Source of the DNA: Nitrososphaerales archaeon
GTDB lineage: Archaea > Thermoproteota > Nitrososphaeria > Nitrososphaerales > Nitrososphaeraceae
Direction: 5' to 3'
DNA length: 64,000 bases
Assembly: GCA_029237525.1 (NCBI GenBank)
Contig: JARBAU010000230.1
Location: 27,299 to 91,298 of the forward strand
Shown piece by piece: positions 37,288 to 46,851 of this stretch; the first letter of the stretch is position 1; every line of letters begins with the position of its first letter. A model generated the notes under the pieces. It saw only the letters and a program-made list of their open reading frames with translations. It had not been told where the DNA came from and ran no database searches. The position numbers were made by a program, and so were the translations under genes.

Positions 37288-37893
37288 CTAGATAGAACGT
37301 ATTTTTGCCTTGGCATTATACAATAAAACTAGGGCATTTTCTCGTATTTCTTTATTTTCCATTATTCCACGATGTGCCATCGTCAAGATGACGCTATCGT
37401 TACGAACACCCCTCATTTTCATACACAGGTGCTCACCTTCAGCAATAACTAACACACCTTTGACACCCATTTCCATTATCTCACCAGCAATTTCTTTGGT
37501 TAGTCTTTCTTGAATCTGCATTCTTTTGGAATATTTTTCTACAAGTCGAACCAATTTAGAAATTCCAAACACTTTACCATCCGGAATGTAGGCTATATGG
37601 ATTTTCCCATAAAAAGGCAGCATATGATGTTCACACATGCTATAGAACTGGATGTCTTTTGCTATGATTGAATCAGTTTCTTCACTAAAACTTACTTCTA
37701 AGCCTGCCTCAATTCTATACCCGCTAAAGATCTCCTCATACATATCGGCAATTCGTCGCGGTGTGGCAAGTAAGCCCTCTCGGTCGGGATTTTCGCCTAA
37801 TTCAATCAGTATTTGTCTTAAAAGCTTTTCAATTTTCCGCTTGTTAATCGGACTTCTAGGATTCACTTCTTTATCTTTATAATTTTGATACAA
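37288..37893 (-). CDS. folE: GTP cyclohydrolase I
   Basis: A 201-aa FolE of the T-fold type. Zinc ligands are Cys and His in MCEHHML near residue 86 and Cys in GEHLCMKMRG near residue 157. SRPD-like substrate contacts appear as YSKRMQIQERLT. It turns GTP into dihydroneopterin triphosphate, used in archaea for tetrahydropterin-type cofactors or as the entry to 7-deazaguanine (archaeosine) synthesis. The gene lies 290 bp downstream of queC on the same strand, which favours the deazaguanine role. Confidence 0.9.
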   Translation of the reverse strand: MYQNYKDKEVNPRSPINKRKIEKLLRQILIELGENPDREGLLATPRRIADMYEEIFSGYRIEAGLEVSFSEETDSIIAKDIQFYSMCEHHMLPFYGKIHIAYIPDGKVFGISKLVRLVEKYSKRMQIQERLTKEIAGEIMEMGVKGVLVIAEGEHLCMKMRGVRNDSVILTMAHRGIMENKEIRENALVLLYNAKAKIRSI

Positions 37894-38181
37894 TTTCTAC
37901 ATCAATATCTCCTTTGACTTCGTATACTTATGAGCCAGGACAAACTTAGAATACTTCCTATTATAATCCATTGAAAGCCGCTCCACTATTTGGCTCATTA
38001 AATAAGATTAGCGTCTCTATTATAACTCTATTGTCCAAAGTTCTGTTAATCTCTATTTTTAGCTTGGTATTTCGTAATTGGATAACATTTTGTAACACGA
38101 TTTGTTGAAGCGGACTGTACAATGCAATGGTTAGTTCTTAGTTTATGTGTCTCCAGCTGCAAAAAATTTTGGCAGAGCAAC

Positions 38182-38910
38182 TTATTTATTATAAAATGTC
38201 CTATCTTCAATCCCAGCCCTTTTAAAAGCATTTTTTCTGTTCAAGCAGGATTCGCAAACACCACATTGTCTAGATTGTGTCTCACCTTTACGTGTAACCC
38301 CATTGGAATAACAACTCCATGTTCTGAAAAGGGCATCGCCTAAGATCTGATGTCCTATTTTCAAAAGACACGCCTTGTCGATGCCAGATAACGCAGGACA
38401 CCAGACACTGACTTTCTGTCTAGATTTGTCTTTGATACTGTCTGAATCTGCTAAATTGAGGCTCCGGCTTATAGATCTGACAAAAGAGGGCCGACAATCA
38501 GGATAGCTGCGATCTCCCATGTGAGCGCCAAAGCAGACCATTTTAGCACCTATACTAAGTGCCCAGGCAGTAGAAATAGTGATGAAAATAGCATTTCTTA
38601 TGGGTACAATTATGCTTGGGCGAAAGGTTGAAGGCAGGCCTGCTGTATCTTCAGTCAACACATTATTCCCCCCATAAAAATTCTTCATGAAGCCAATATC
38701 AACAAATTGATAGTCTTTCGCACTTAGCATATTTGCAAAGTCTTCAGCTAAGGAAGATTCATTGGTTGCCTTCTGCCCATAAGTGAAATTTATAATGTAA
38801 ATTTCAAATTTTTTTACGCGAGATATATAAGCTGCAGCGCAAATAGAATCTAATCCGCCGCTAACTATGCAGACGGCCTTCTTTGGTTTGTTTGTTATGA
38901 ATTGTTTCAC
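38182..38910 (-). CDS. queC: 7-cyano-7-deazaguanine (preQ0) synthase
   Basis: A 242-aa N-type ATP pyrophosphatase. The PP loop VSGGLDSICAAAY is near residue 17. The C-terminal zinc site has four cysteines, one in TWSCYSNG and three in CGVCESC. It builds preQ0 from carboxydeazaguanine, ATP and ammonia. In archaea preQ0 is inserted into tRNA position 15 and becomes archaeosine. folE, an upstream-pathway gene, lies next to it. No queD or queE is visible in the window. Confidence 0.9.
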   Translation of the reverse strand: MKQFITNKPKKAVCIVSGGLDSICAAAYISRVKKFEIYIINFTYGQKATNESSLAEDFANMLSAKDYQFVDIGFMKNFYGGNNVLTEDTAGLPSTFRPSIIVPIRNAIFITISTAWALSIGAKMVCFGAHMGDRSYPDCRPSFVRSISRSLNLADSDSIKDKSRQKVSVWCPALSGIDKACLLKIGHQILGDALFRTWSCYSNGVTRKGETQSRQCGVCESCLNRKNAFKRAGIEDRTFYNK

Positions 38911-38973
38911 TGAAAATCGTTCTCTTTCTGCATAATAAAATGCATCTTCCTTGCACGAAATGTTGGTTTTGGT

Positions 38974-39546
38974 CTATATGCTTGAAAAATAGGCATAGAC
39001 TCCTGCGATCCCATATGCAGCAGCTATCAAAGCTCTAGAAAGTAAGATTGCAACATCAGTTCTAGCTGAGAAGAACGAATTATCTAATCCAGCAGCTAGT
39101 GGAATGGATATCAAGGAGATTGAACCGACGATAAGCTGTTCTTTGTTATTTAGCTTGTTAATTGTTTTCATCAAAAAGAATGTAGAAAGATTACCCATTC
39201 CTATCCCAAGCAGGATAAAGTATTGATATGCTGACGGAACGAGTCCAATTGCAAGAAATGGACCTGCCCAACACAATCCATTAATTATTTTTGCAATCAT
39301 CGGCCATTTTACACTTTGTTTCATTCTCGATCTCACAAATTGCATATAGGAACGGAATCGAGCGAATATTACTGCAAAAATGATTCCAAAGCACGCAACC
39401 CAGACCAGGATATTGAAGATCAGCGGATGGTGGCTCTGGCCAAACACTTCAATCAATAGAGTTCCGGATAACAGTGCCGCAGAAATGGCAAGAAAAAGAA
39501 CTCCAAATGCCCTTCTTACGAGCACCGTCTCTGCTTCTCTCTTCAA
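38974..39546 (-). CDS. six-helix membrane protein of unknown function
   Basis: A 190-aa protein with about six hydrophobic segments separated by short loops; the loop between segments 2 and 3 is basic (FRSYMQFVRSRMKQSVKW). I do not recognise a family. It lies 63 bp upstream of queC on the same strand and might share its transcript. A transporter or sensor function cannot be assigned. Confidence 0.6.
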   Translation of the reverse strand: MKREAETVLVRRAFGVLFLAISAALLSGTLLIEVFGQSHHPLIFNILVWVACFGIIFAVIFARFRSYMQFVRSRMKQSVKWPMIAKIINGLCWAGPFLAIGLVPSAYQYFILLGIGMGNLSTFFLMKTINKLNNKEQLIVGSISLISIPLAAGLDNSFFSARTDVAILLSRALIAAAYGIAGVYAYFSSI

Positions 39547-39653
39547 ATACTTTTGAGTTGGTTATCTGGTAATTTTAGTCTTACAAATAATTAGAATGAG
39601 AAAATGAGGTTGATTAGGAAGCTGTCTACCACTAGTTTCGAGGTACTTGATGA

Positions 39654-39944
39654 TATCGATCATCTACGTACGTAAACGCATACTTAGCTTTAGACTACCG
39701 TGAAATCGATTGGACCAGTCAGCCCAACGTACTCCGCGACACCAAAAGTCCTCAAATAATTCAGTTCTTAAATTTTCAGAATTTTGAATTATTTGAATCA
39801 CATACTAATGCGTTTTCAAGAAAATATTCTTCTGCGAATTTGACATATATGGAGGATTATGTAAAAAAAACTATTGTAGGTAATCAACATTACGGATCTA
39901 GAAATGGAATTTTGACAGAGCTAATTGTTGGCATAACAGTTTAA
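39654..39944 (+). pseudogene. open 97-codon stretch without start, possible gene remnant
   Basis: A plus-strand frame is free of stops for 97 codons between a TGA and the TAA at 39942-39944. It lacks an upstream ATG or GTG; the only internal ATG leaves 31 codons. The translation is mixed and protein-like (LALDYREIDWTSQPNVLRD; MEDYVKKTIVGNQHYG). A frame of this length can arise by chance in sequence this AT-rich, so I list it as a possible remnant only. The remaining 340 bp to the next gene show nothing. Confidence 0.2.
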
Positions 39945-40282
39945 GGAAACTTCCAGATTTCACTACATGATCATATAATGCCAACAAGTTTAGGAGTGTT
40001 ACAGTATTTTTATAGATAACTATTTAAAGTTAAATGGGATTTGTCAGAAATTAGTACTATGGAAAGGCTATGTAAAGTAAATATTGCGATTACGATTCTG
40101 ATTGATTATTGACGCAAAATCCTAAAGCCAACAAAAGCCTTGTTATCTTAGCGATTTTCTATAGCCCTTAGGTAATTATTTTAGCTATGAAGAAATAGAT
40201 TTACATGATTACACAAAACTGAATGAAAATGGCCACATACTATTAGTAACTCAGTTCATTTTCTAAAGCTGATTCATAGACT

Positions 40283-40666
40283 ATGACTAGAAAATTTCAA
40301 TCTTCAAACGAGGACAAACTAGAATTGCTCTTTAGAAAGCAGTTAGAATTAACAAGAAAAATGCGAAATGTGAATAATAAGATGAGCTCAATTTATAAGA
40401 AGAAGGAAGTTTTTCGAGGATATCGTGTGTTCATGTTATCGACAGCTTTAATCCACGAAGCAATTGAATTGCAAAGAGAAACAAATTGGAAGTGGTGGAA
40501 ACATGATTCGATCGCATCCTTGGAGAACTGCCAGCAAGAGCTCATTGACATTTGGCATTTTGTTATTCAATTATCTATCGAGCTGAAGTTAGATCCATCT
40601 GGTTTGGTAGAGAAGTATACAGTTAAGCATGATCGAAATGTTCAGCGGCAAAAAGAAGGCTACTAA
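40283..40666 (+). CDS. dimeric all-alpha dUTPase-like pyrophosphatase
   Basis: A 127-aa helical protein with the metal-binding pattern of type 2 (dimeric) dUTPases, MazG relatives: HEAIELQRETNWKWWK near residue 53 and CQQELIDIWHFVIQLSIEL near residue 77, supplying the ExxE and ExxD acidic clusters. It would hydrolyse dUTP to dUMP, or another nucleoside triphosphate, and keep uracil out of DNA. It is shorter than bacterial and phage members, so a related housecleaning activity is possible. Confidence 0.75.
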   Translation: MTRKFQSSNEDKLELLFRKQLELTRKMRNVNNKMSSIYKKKEVFRGYRVFMLSTALIHEAIELQRETNWKWWKHDSIASLENCQQELIDIWHFVIQLSIELKLDPSGLVEKYTVKHDRNVQRQKEGY

Positions 40667-40906
40667 ATCTAATATGATCAAATAATATTCCAATTTATAA
40701 TTGACATTTTAGTAGAAAATCAAAATTAGCATATATTTTTCGAAATTCAATGTTAAAATCTCCATTTTTTCAAATTTTAGTTGTTAATGTGAAGGTTTAG
40801 ATCTGTAGTAGCTTTGATTGACTATGACTAACCAAAAATTGCTAGAGGGCGAACAATATGATCCACAGATCATTCATATCAGGAAAATCAGGTGATGTAT
40901 GTACAA

Positions 40907-41947
40907 CTATGATGTAATCTTGTCTATCATGTTTTTTTCAATTGCTAATTTTACTTCACGAGCTATCCTTCTTCCCATGCTCATTGGTTCGTCATAGACC
41001 AGATCTGAATAAGGCGAACCACTGACGTAGAGATTAGTTCCCGCAACAATTCTGGCAGAAAATTCGAATGTGACAAATTTTCCTTCTCTATCATAAACTC
41101 CTTCTAAGCAAAATGGTCCATTCATCCCTGGTGGTACTAAATTCTTGGAAGTGTTAACGAAAGATTCTCCCATCTCATAAGCACTAAGAAGTAGAGATTC
41201 GCGCAGAACTATAGGGATGTTTCCAACTACATTATACGACATCTCGAGTTCCGCGGAGAGCTGTTCTCTAGCAGGAATTCTTCCCAAGCCATCGACGTTA
41301 GATTCGTACCTCCTATCCGCACCCATAAGCTCAATCTCCTTTGTTATGGGAGAATAAAAGAAATGCAAGAATGCAGGAACTCCCAACACGTATTCTTGAA
41401 TAAAAAGGTCCTGTTCGCCGCTTATCATCTTTTGGTCCTTGAGCCTTAAGGCTTGTCTTTCAAAACTCTCCCTGTTCCATGCTATAAAATACCCTCTACC
41501 TCCAGCTGCTCCATGCAATTTTACTATGCACAATCCTTGGATATCATTTTTAGAATCTATCGATTTCGAAACTGAAAGATGTGATTCTTCCATTAGTTTT
41601 TGCTTCAGATCGCGATCAGCCTCCCATCTCAAGATCCATTTATTTCCAAATATAGGAATGTTTATTCGTTCAATTTGATCAGAATTCATATACGCTATTA
41701 ATGTTCCATGAGGGATCAAAATAGAATTGGTTTCTCGCAACCTTCCAATACACCTATCACTGGCAATGTCGCTTGTGTCATCTACTGAAAAAATATCATC
41801 TATGAAGTTAAATCGTTTATAAAGACTCAACCTTTTTTTCTCGCAAACTAGAAGGGTTCTTAATCCTTCATCTTTTGCTCCTTTCAAGAGCTGAAGCGCA
41901 CAGTGTGAGCCCAAAGTTGCAACTGTATAATCTAGAGTTCCCATCAA
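40907..41947 (-). CDS. purP: formate-dependent FAICAR synthetase
   Basis: A 346-aa ATP-grasp enzyme. The N terminus (TLGSHCALQLLKGAKDEGLRTLLVC), the VKLHGAAGGRGYFIAW ATP-binding loop near residue 145 and the C-terminal PFCLEGVYDREGKFVTFEFSARI metal site match PurP. It formylates AICAR with formate and ATP, replacing the folate-dependent PurH step, the usual archaeal solution. It stands alone, preceded by an AT-rich gap. Confidence 0.9.
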   Translation of the reverse strand: MMGTLDYTVATLGSHCALQLLKGAKDEGLRTLLVCEKKRLSLYKRFNFIDDIFSVDDTSDIASDRCIGRLRETNSILIPHGTLIAYMNSDQIERINIPIFGNKWILRWEADRDLKQKLMEESHLSVSKSIDSKNDIQGLCIVKLHGAAGGRGYFIAWNRESFERQALRLKDQKMISGEQDLFIQEYVLGVPAFLHFFYSPITKEIELMGADRRYESNVDGLGRIPAREQLSAELEMSYNVVGNIPIVLRESLLLSAYEMGESFVNTSKNLVPPGMNGPFCLEGVYDREGKFVTFEFSARIVAGTNLYVSGSPYSDLVYDEPMSMGRRIAREVKLAIEKNMIDKITS

Positions 41948-42167
41948 CCTACGTTACTTATTTTTCTATATATATAGGGTGATCAGAGCGTAGGTTAACG
42001 AAAAAGAAGAAAACTAGAGTCGTTTAGAAATTAATTACAAATTGTGAATAAGATTATATCTTGAGCTTCCTTGAGCCTAGGCGATTATGAGATCAAATTA
42101 CTATGAACTTAGAAACCAAAAAAACTGCAAAAGTCGATACTGCAACTACAATGACTATACCAGATAC

Positions 42168-42350
42168 TTATCTTTTGCCACCAAAAGTGATAAACTCAGC
42201 GATCAACTTTATTACAAATCCAATCGCGCCTACTACGCCCATACCGAGTAACACCAGCCTCAGATGCGTCATATAGTCATCCTTGCTGGTCTTCTTTGCC
42301 AGCTTCATAGTTTGAATAATTTCAACAACCTTTCTTTGGACTACTGACAA
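42168..42350 (-). CDS. secE: protein translocase subunit SecE/Sss1
   Basis: A 60-aa single-pass membrane protein. The amphipathic helix VEIIQTMKLAKKTSKDDYMTHLRLVLLGMGVVGAIGFVIKLI has the SecE/Sec61-gamma form: a surface helix (residues 8-25) then one transmembrane helix (about 33-52). It clamps the SecY channel. In many archaea secE is followed by nusG and ribosomal genes; here it lies near the L1/P0/P1 genes but in a separate unit, downstream of an Lrp-type regulator. Confidence 0.85.
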   Translation of the reverse strand: MSVVQRKVVEIIQTMKLAKKTSKDDYMTHLRLVLLGMGVVGAIGFVIKLIAEFITFGGKR

Positions 42351-42438
42351 TGAAACCTAAATAAATTAATTAGCTGTTATATTTGAAGCTACCGTTAGTG
42401 CATCTGTCTTGCGGTTGGACTAATATTGCCGCAATTTG

Positions 42439-42915
42439 CTAAGTACCATGAACTGCATAGATTGGTTCTTTATTAGTCCGCTGCATTTCTACAAAAGTCT
42501 CCGTATTCTGTATTCCCTCGATTTTCCCGATACGCTCTATTACGACATTGTGTAGCTCTTCTAGTGTACGAGAATTTACTGAGACTACCATATCGAATCT
42601 GCCGGTAACCTCTGATACTGATCTCACTTCGGAGATTCTTAAAAGCTCTGATCTAATTTTTTCTTTCATCTTTGGATCTCTGTTGATACCTACTATGGCT
42701 TTAACATTGATGCCTAACATGCCTTCGTTGACCGTAACGGTATAACGTTCAATAAGATTGCGCTTGGATAATCTTTTGATACGACTATAGAGAACAGAAG
42801 CATTGACATTGAGCCTTTTGCTCAATTGAGGCACTGATATACTGGCATCCACAGTCAATTCAGATAATATCTTCATATCTAATTCGTCAAATCTTTGCAA
42901 GTTTGAGTCATTCAT
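42439..42915 (-). CDS. Lrp/AsnC-family transcription regulator
   Basis: A 158-aa protein with an N-terminal helix-turn-helix (LDMKILSELTVDASISVPQLSKRLNVNASVLYSRIKRL, residues 11-50). A C-terminal RAM effector domain follows (VSEVTGRFDMVVSVNSRTLEELHNVV). This is the classical feast/famine regulator plan; an amino acid or other small ligand would bind between dimers. It is divergent from the gene at 43071 with about 155 bp between the two starts. Confidence 0.85.
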   Translation of the reverse strand: MNDSNLQRFDELDMKILSELTVDASISVPQLSKRLNVNASVLYSRIKRLSKRNLIERYTVTVNEGMLGINVKAIVGINRDPKMKEKIRSELLRISEVRSVSEVTGRFDMVVSVNSRTLEELHNVVIERIGKIEGIQNTETFVEMQRTNKEPIYAVHGT

Positions 42916-43070
42916 GAATCATCGCCTATGATTAATAAATGTAATTTTTTGAATAATTCGTGGTATTATTGACATTAGGAACCGCCGAAAATAATTGCGT
43001 TGTATGCATTTTGTTATTTTGTATTAATAGTAGTAAAAATTATATTCTTTATGTAGTCGATTATCTGACC

Positions 43071-43571
43071 ATGTTTGGGAGGGGAAAGATCAAGCCTGGA
43101 GACCATGTCTTTGTAGTTCATAACGATCATGAAGTTAATAATATCATTATTGGCAAAGTGCAAGCAGTTAATGGTGATAAGATAAAGATCAATGGGACTA
43201 AAATTAAGCCAGTAGGGCTGTTGGAACGAGTTAAAGCTGGTGGTGCGATAGGTAGACCTAGAGAGGTTCTTGAGAATCCCGATCCAAATAATTGCATATT
43301 TATGCTAATTGATCGGGTCGAGACTGAAATATTCGGCGAAGAAGTAAATCAGAAAGTATCGAAAACTACATGGATTAATGAACGACGCTATTATGTTCTT
43401 GATGGTTGGATAAAGGAGAATCTACCAGACATTTTTGCCTTAGTTCTTTCTGCCGCAGGAGATGAAAGATTGGAGGCTCGTACGATGCTACTCGAAAAGA
43501 TGAATTCCATATATGAGAAAGATTTGAAAGAGCATCTCTATGCGGTTGCAAGGAGCACAAAGATTCTGTAA
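43071..43571 (+). CDS. conserved hypothetical protein with an SH3-like N terminus
   Basis: A 166-aa protein from ATG 43071. An earlier in-frame start at 42960 would add 37 residues that overlap a TATA-like element (TTATATTC, about 43039-43046), so it is less likely. Residues 5-50 ([37 protein letters not shown]) look like a small beta barrel of the KOW/SH3 sort. The C-terminal half is helical ([32 protein letters not shown]). I recognise no named family. It is followed after 44 bp by the P1/L12 gene, so a role linked to the ribosome is possible. Confidence 0.6.
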   Translation: MFGRGKIKPGDHVFVVHNDHEVNNIIIGKVQAVNGDKIKINGTKIKPVGLLERVKAGGAIGRPREVLENPDPNNCIFMLIDRVETEIFGEEVNQKVSKTTWINERRYYVLDGWIKENLPDIFALVLSAAGDERLEARTMLLEKMNSIYEKDLKEHLYAVARSTKIL

Positions 43572-43615
43572 AACTTGAAAGTTTTATATTAAGGCGTCGT
43601 GGAACATCCGTAATT

Positions 43616-43924
43616 ATGGAATATCTGTATGCCGCGTTGTTGTTACACAAACTAAAACAGGATATCACAGAAGAAAATCTTAAAAATGTTGTGAAGGCGA
43701 CTGGCACAACTCCAGATGAGGTCAGAATAAAAGCGCTAGTCGCGGCCATAGGCGAAGTGAATATTGATGAAGCATTAAAGAATGCATCTCTTCCTACCCA
43801 ACAGGTCCAAGTTAATGCCCCTGCTACTCAATCTGCGCCTTCGGGCCCCGCAGAAAAAGAAGAGAAGAAAGAAGAGAAGAAAGAAGAAGAGGCATTAGAG
43901 GGACTATCAGCACTCTTCGGTTAA
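43616..43924 (+). CDS. rpl12: ribosomal protein P1/L12 (stalk)
   Basis: A 102-aa acidic stalk protein. [13 protein letters not shown] is the family's N-terminal dimerisation helix. An Ala/Pro hinge, a Lys/Glu run and the LEGLSALFG tail follow, the conserved element that binds elongation factors. It attaches in dimers to P0/L10 encoded on the opposite strand just downstream. A run of eight T directly after the stop should end transcription. Confidence 0.95.
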   Translation: MEYLYAALLLHKLKQDITEENLKNVVKATGTTPDEVRIKALVAAIGEVNIDEALKNASLPTQQVQVNAPATQSAPSGPAEKEEKKEEKKEEEALEGLSALFG

Positions 43925-43932
43925 TTTTTTTT
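43925..43932 (+). terminator. T-rich terminator after the P1/L12 gene
   Basis: Eight consecutive T follow the TAA stop of the stalk gene. Oligo-T tracts are sufficient terminators for archaeal RNA polymerase. Its position between convergent genes fits. Confidence 0.5.
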
Positions 43933-43971
43933 GAATTATTTATGTTAAATATAGTTTAGGGCATAGATTAC

Positions 43972-44874
43972 CTATTTTGGGTCGTACCCTTGCTTGATCA
44001 GAACTGCTTCGAGTGCTGATGCATTTGTAGTGCATTTTGCTAACAATTGCCCAATAGTACTTTCTGTCACATAACCTGATTCCATCGACACCGCCACAGC
44101 ATTTTGTTGCGCCTTAATCAGCAGGAAGCCAATATTTTCAGCAGTTACATAACCCGTCTCGGTAGCCAAGGCGAATGATTCTGCAACACATTTTGCGAGT
44201 CCCTCTGAATATTCTGAAAGATCAATTCGAAGTTCATTATCATGAAGCACGAGACCTTCTGCAATTGCAAAACTAACTGAAATTCCGGCTTCAATCGGCT
44301 TTATCCCTACTTTGTTAAGAACAGATGCCAGCTTACCAGATATTCGATCGCCGGGCTTGGCAACGAGTGTATCCCTAACAACCCAAATCGTCCCCTGATC
44401 TATTTTTGTAGGGACATTAGCTTCTTTGAACTCTGAAAGAACTGGTCCTGGATTTATCCCAGTGTTTCCTGCATTTATTAGAATATTACTGGAAGCGATA
44501 TCTCCATCCTTAGCTGCTAATAATATTTTGTTCTTGTCGAAGATGAGGTTGAGTTGAAAAGGGTTTATTTTAGTAAACATCAGAGCACACTGGCCTTCTA
44601 AAAGCTTAGACAAATCCTCGATCTTGGGGATGTTTGTTATTTTCTCGAATGCTCTCTGAGCAACTTTGTTTTTTATTATCCTAATTCTAATAGTCTCTCT
44701 AAATTTCTTTCTAAGCATCATCAACTGTGCAGCTCTGACCTTGGTTACTTTTGATAGTGCAATTACGTTATACTCCAATGGTAATTTTTGGAGTTCCTCA
44801 TACATCAGGCGTTTTTTCTTGGGATATGTCTTCCTGGTTTGACTATGAGTTTGCTGGGAATTCACATTAAGCAC
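43972..44874 (-). CDS. rpl10: ribosomal protein P0/L10 (stalk base)
   Basis: A 300-aa protein. The N-terminal rRNA-binding domain (YEELQKLPLEYNVIALSKVTKVRAAQLMMLRKKFR) and the insertion domain typical of archaeal and eukaryotic P0 (NPFQLNLIFDKNKILLAAKDGDIA, PGPVLSEFKEANVPTKIDQG) are present. The C-terminal helices that bind P1 dimers follow. The protein ends ALEAVLIKQGYDPK and lacks the acidic hinge and the LFG tail that most archaeal P0 proteins share with P1. The gene overlaps the end of the L1 gene by 8 bp. Confidence 0.9.
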   Translation of the reverse strand: MLNVNSQQTHSQTRKTYPKKKRLMYEELQKLPLEYNVIALSKVTKVRAAQLMMLRKKFRETIRIRIIKNKVAQRAFEKITNIPKIEDLSKLLEGQCALMFTKINPFQLNLIFDKNKILLAAKDGDIASSNILINAGNTGINPGPVLSEFKEANVPTKIDQGTIWVVRDTLVAKPGDRISGKLASVLNKVGIKPIEAGISVSFAIAEGLVLHDNELRIDLSEYSEGLAKCVAESFALATETGYVTAENIGFLLIKAQQNAVAVSMESGYVTESTIGQLLAKCTTNASALEAVLIKQGYDPK

Positions 44875-45544
44875 CTTTGTCCTTCTTCAACATGCTCAAC
44901 TTAGCAGTACTTCCCATAGTAAATTTAACTACCGCATTCTGAATATTCTTACCGCCTTGCGGCAGTTTCTTTTCTAATTCTGTTACTACTGTTTCAGCAT
45001 TTGACACCAATTTCGAGTCTTCCATTTTTTCATCACCTATTTTTGCAGCTAAGTTCAATTGGTTCTTTGTTCGTACACGAACGGAATTCCTGAATTTTGT
45101 CGAAAGCGTTTCAATTGGTGCACCGTATTGAAGAGGCGTAGGCATTTTTCCTTGTGGGCCCAAAAATTGACCTAAAGATCTACCGACGTTAGGCATTAAT
45201 GAGGTATCTGCCAGAAAAAAGTCGTGGGCACGGACAATTTTTCTAGCCTCTCTCCTGTTCGTACCGAGCCGATCGAGCTCGTCTGGCTCTATTATTCTAT
45301 CTATCCCGGCCTTTTTTGCACGCGTACTTAGATCCCCCGATCCTACTACGCAAATTCTAGGCGGATTAGAGATCTTATTTGGCAGCTCAATAACTTCGTT
45401 TATAGAGAATCCCCGCTTTACATCTATATCCTTTAGTACTAGTGTTAACTCCACGGACTGATCGAAATTTCTTTTGGTGGCACCTTCACGTGCACGTTTA
45501 ACTAACTCTCCGAGCTGACCGCCAGTTATCATATATGCAGTCAA
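44867..45544 (-). CDS. rpl1: ribosomal protein L1
   Basis: A 225-aa protein with the L1 signature: NFDQSVELTLVLKDIDVKRG near residue 25, VVGSGDLSTRAKKAG, and SLMPNVGRSLGQFLGPQGKMPTPL near residue 118. It binds the L1 stalk of 23S rRNA and helps eject deacylated tRNA; in archaea it can also repress its own mRNA. It heads an operon with P0/L10. No L11 gene precedes it in the window. Confidence 0.95.
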   Translation of the reverse strand: MTAYMITGGQLGELVKRAREGATKRNFDQSVELTLVLKDIDVKRGFSINEVIELPNKISNPPRICVVGSGDLSTRAKKAGIDRIIEPDELDRLGTNRREARKIVRAHDFFLADTSLMPNVGRSLGQFLGPQGKMPTPLQYGAPIETLSTKFRNSVRVRTKNQLNLAAKIGDEKMEDSKLVSNAETVVTELEKKLPQGGKNIQNAVVKFTMGSTAKLSMLKKDKGA

Positions 45545-45838
45545 TGCACAGAAAGCCTCTTAAAATCTTTTAGAATATTTATGTTTTCTAACGAGAAATG
45601 CTATGTTGAGAAGATCAACTACAACTACATTACAAGATTAGTGAACCCATACAAATCTGTGCATTGTAGGTTTTACATATCGATGATAATTCCCGATTCT
45701 GTGTTCGAGTCAATCTAGACATTAGATGCTCTCCAAATAGTCTCTATATGGCTTAGACTATAGGTACATCTTCGATTAGTTGGTTGTATAATAATTCGGA
45801 CTAATTAACCAAAATGCATTATCTGTTTTCTATATTCG

Positions 45839-46243
45839 CTATGTGTTTTCCATATTGGTACAAGATTCTAGAGAGCTGGGATTATGCACGGATTCTCTTG
45901 CTAACTTATGAATATCTTCAATATCAATAACCCTATCAGTTGTTGTAACTACAGATACGGGAAGAATACCTGCAGATGTTTTCATTATGATTGGCTTGAA
46001 ATCCAAGTTATCATGTATTGTAGGAGTTCGTCTTATTTTGATACAATATATGGTATGTTGTGATTCATCGACTCAGATAGGTGGATAATTTAGTCTATTT
46101 TCTTCGATATCTGTTTTATCGGTACTATAATACTGTGAAACCAATCTGAAACCAATAGAACCTATTGCTATGATGATATACTTGGTTTCGTCGTTGTTAC
46201 ACAAAGTGAAGAAATTATTTTTTTCTAGCAATGCATTATTGAC
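45839..46243 (-). pseudogene. hypothetical gene broken by one in-frame TGA
   Basis: A minus-strand frame of about 134 codons runs from after a TAA (46244-46246) to the TAG at 45839-45841, interrupted only by a TGA at 46073-46075. Both halves read like protein: ETKYIIIAIGSIGFRLVSQY before the stop and KPIIMKTSAGILPVSVVTTT after it. No ATG opens the frame; TTG near its beginning could. I do not recognise the family. One nonsense change in an otherwise intact frame suggests a recent loss, or a sequencing error. Confidence 0.45.
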
Positions 46244-46553
46244 TTATTATGTAAGCTTTTGCAATGTTGTAAAATGAGGAATACGTAACAATCACAGAAA
46301 CGAACTCAGATAAATTCGCCCCGAATATCCAACCAGTCCACATATGTCGTAATATATCTCTTACCTTCGTACAGTCCGATTGAAAACAGAACTATCATGT
46401 TAGCTGCCATTCAGCAATTAGGTGACAACTATTTCTGTTAGAAAATGGATGGATGCTTGCATGTCTCAAACACTGAGCATTTCTGCATTGCTGGCGTAGC
46501 TTCATTCATTCAATAGATTATTAGCGTTATACTCAAAACTTTGACTGTATGAT
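46244..46553. other. intergenic, nothing supported
   Basis: About 310 bp, AT-rich, between the broken gene and a doubtful frame. No RNA gene or repeat is seen. Confidence 0.35.
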
Positions 46554-46787
46554 ATGATTCCTAGAGATTGTGTAAGTATATCTATAAATAGTAAAAATCT
46601 GAAATGGCAGAAATATTTGATTCTACTAGTAAATTACAAATTTAACGAATTGGACGATATCGAATTTTTGAAAAGTCCGATATTGTTACCTCGGAAAAAT
46701 TGTATTATAACTCTATACGTGGACATGCTATGTTGTAACTATTGTCAAAAATGCTGTGACCTATGTGTAAACAGGTCTCAGATTTGA
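46554..46787 (+). CDS. doubtful 77-aa cysteine-rich frame
   Basis: A 77-codon frame ending in a dense cysteine group (CCNYCQKCCDLCVN). The cluster could bind metal, but the first 50 residues are unremarkable and no promoter is clear. Kept at low confidence because cysteine clustering of this kind is unusual for a chance frame. Confidence 0.25.
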   Translation: MIPRDCVSISINSKNLKWQKYLILLVNYKFNELDDIEFLKSPILLPRKNCIITLYVDMLCCNYCQKCCDLCVNRSQI

Positions 46788-46851
46788 TAAAATTCATTCA
46801 GAAAATGATGGTTTCCAGAGAGTTAACGAGAAATATATCGACAAATATGAG

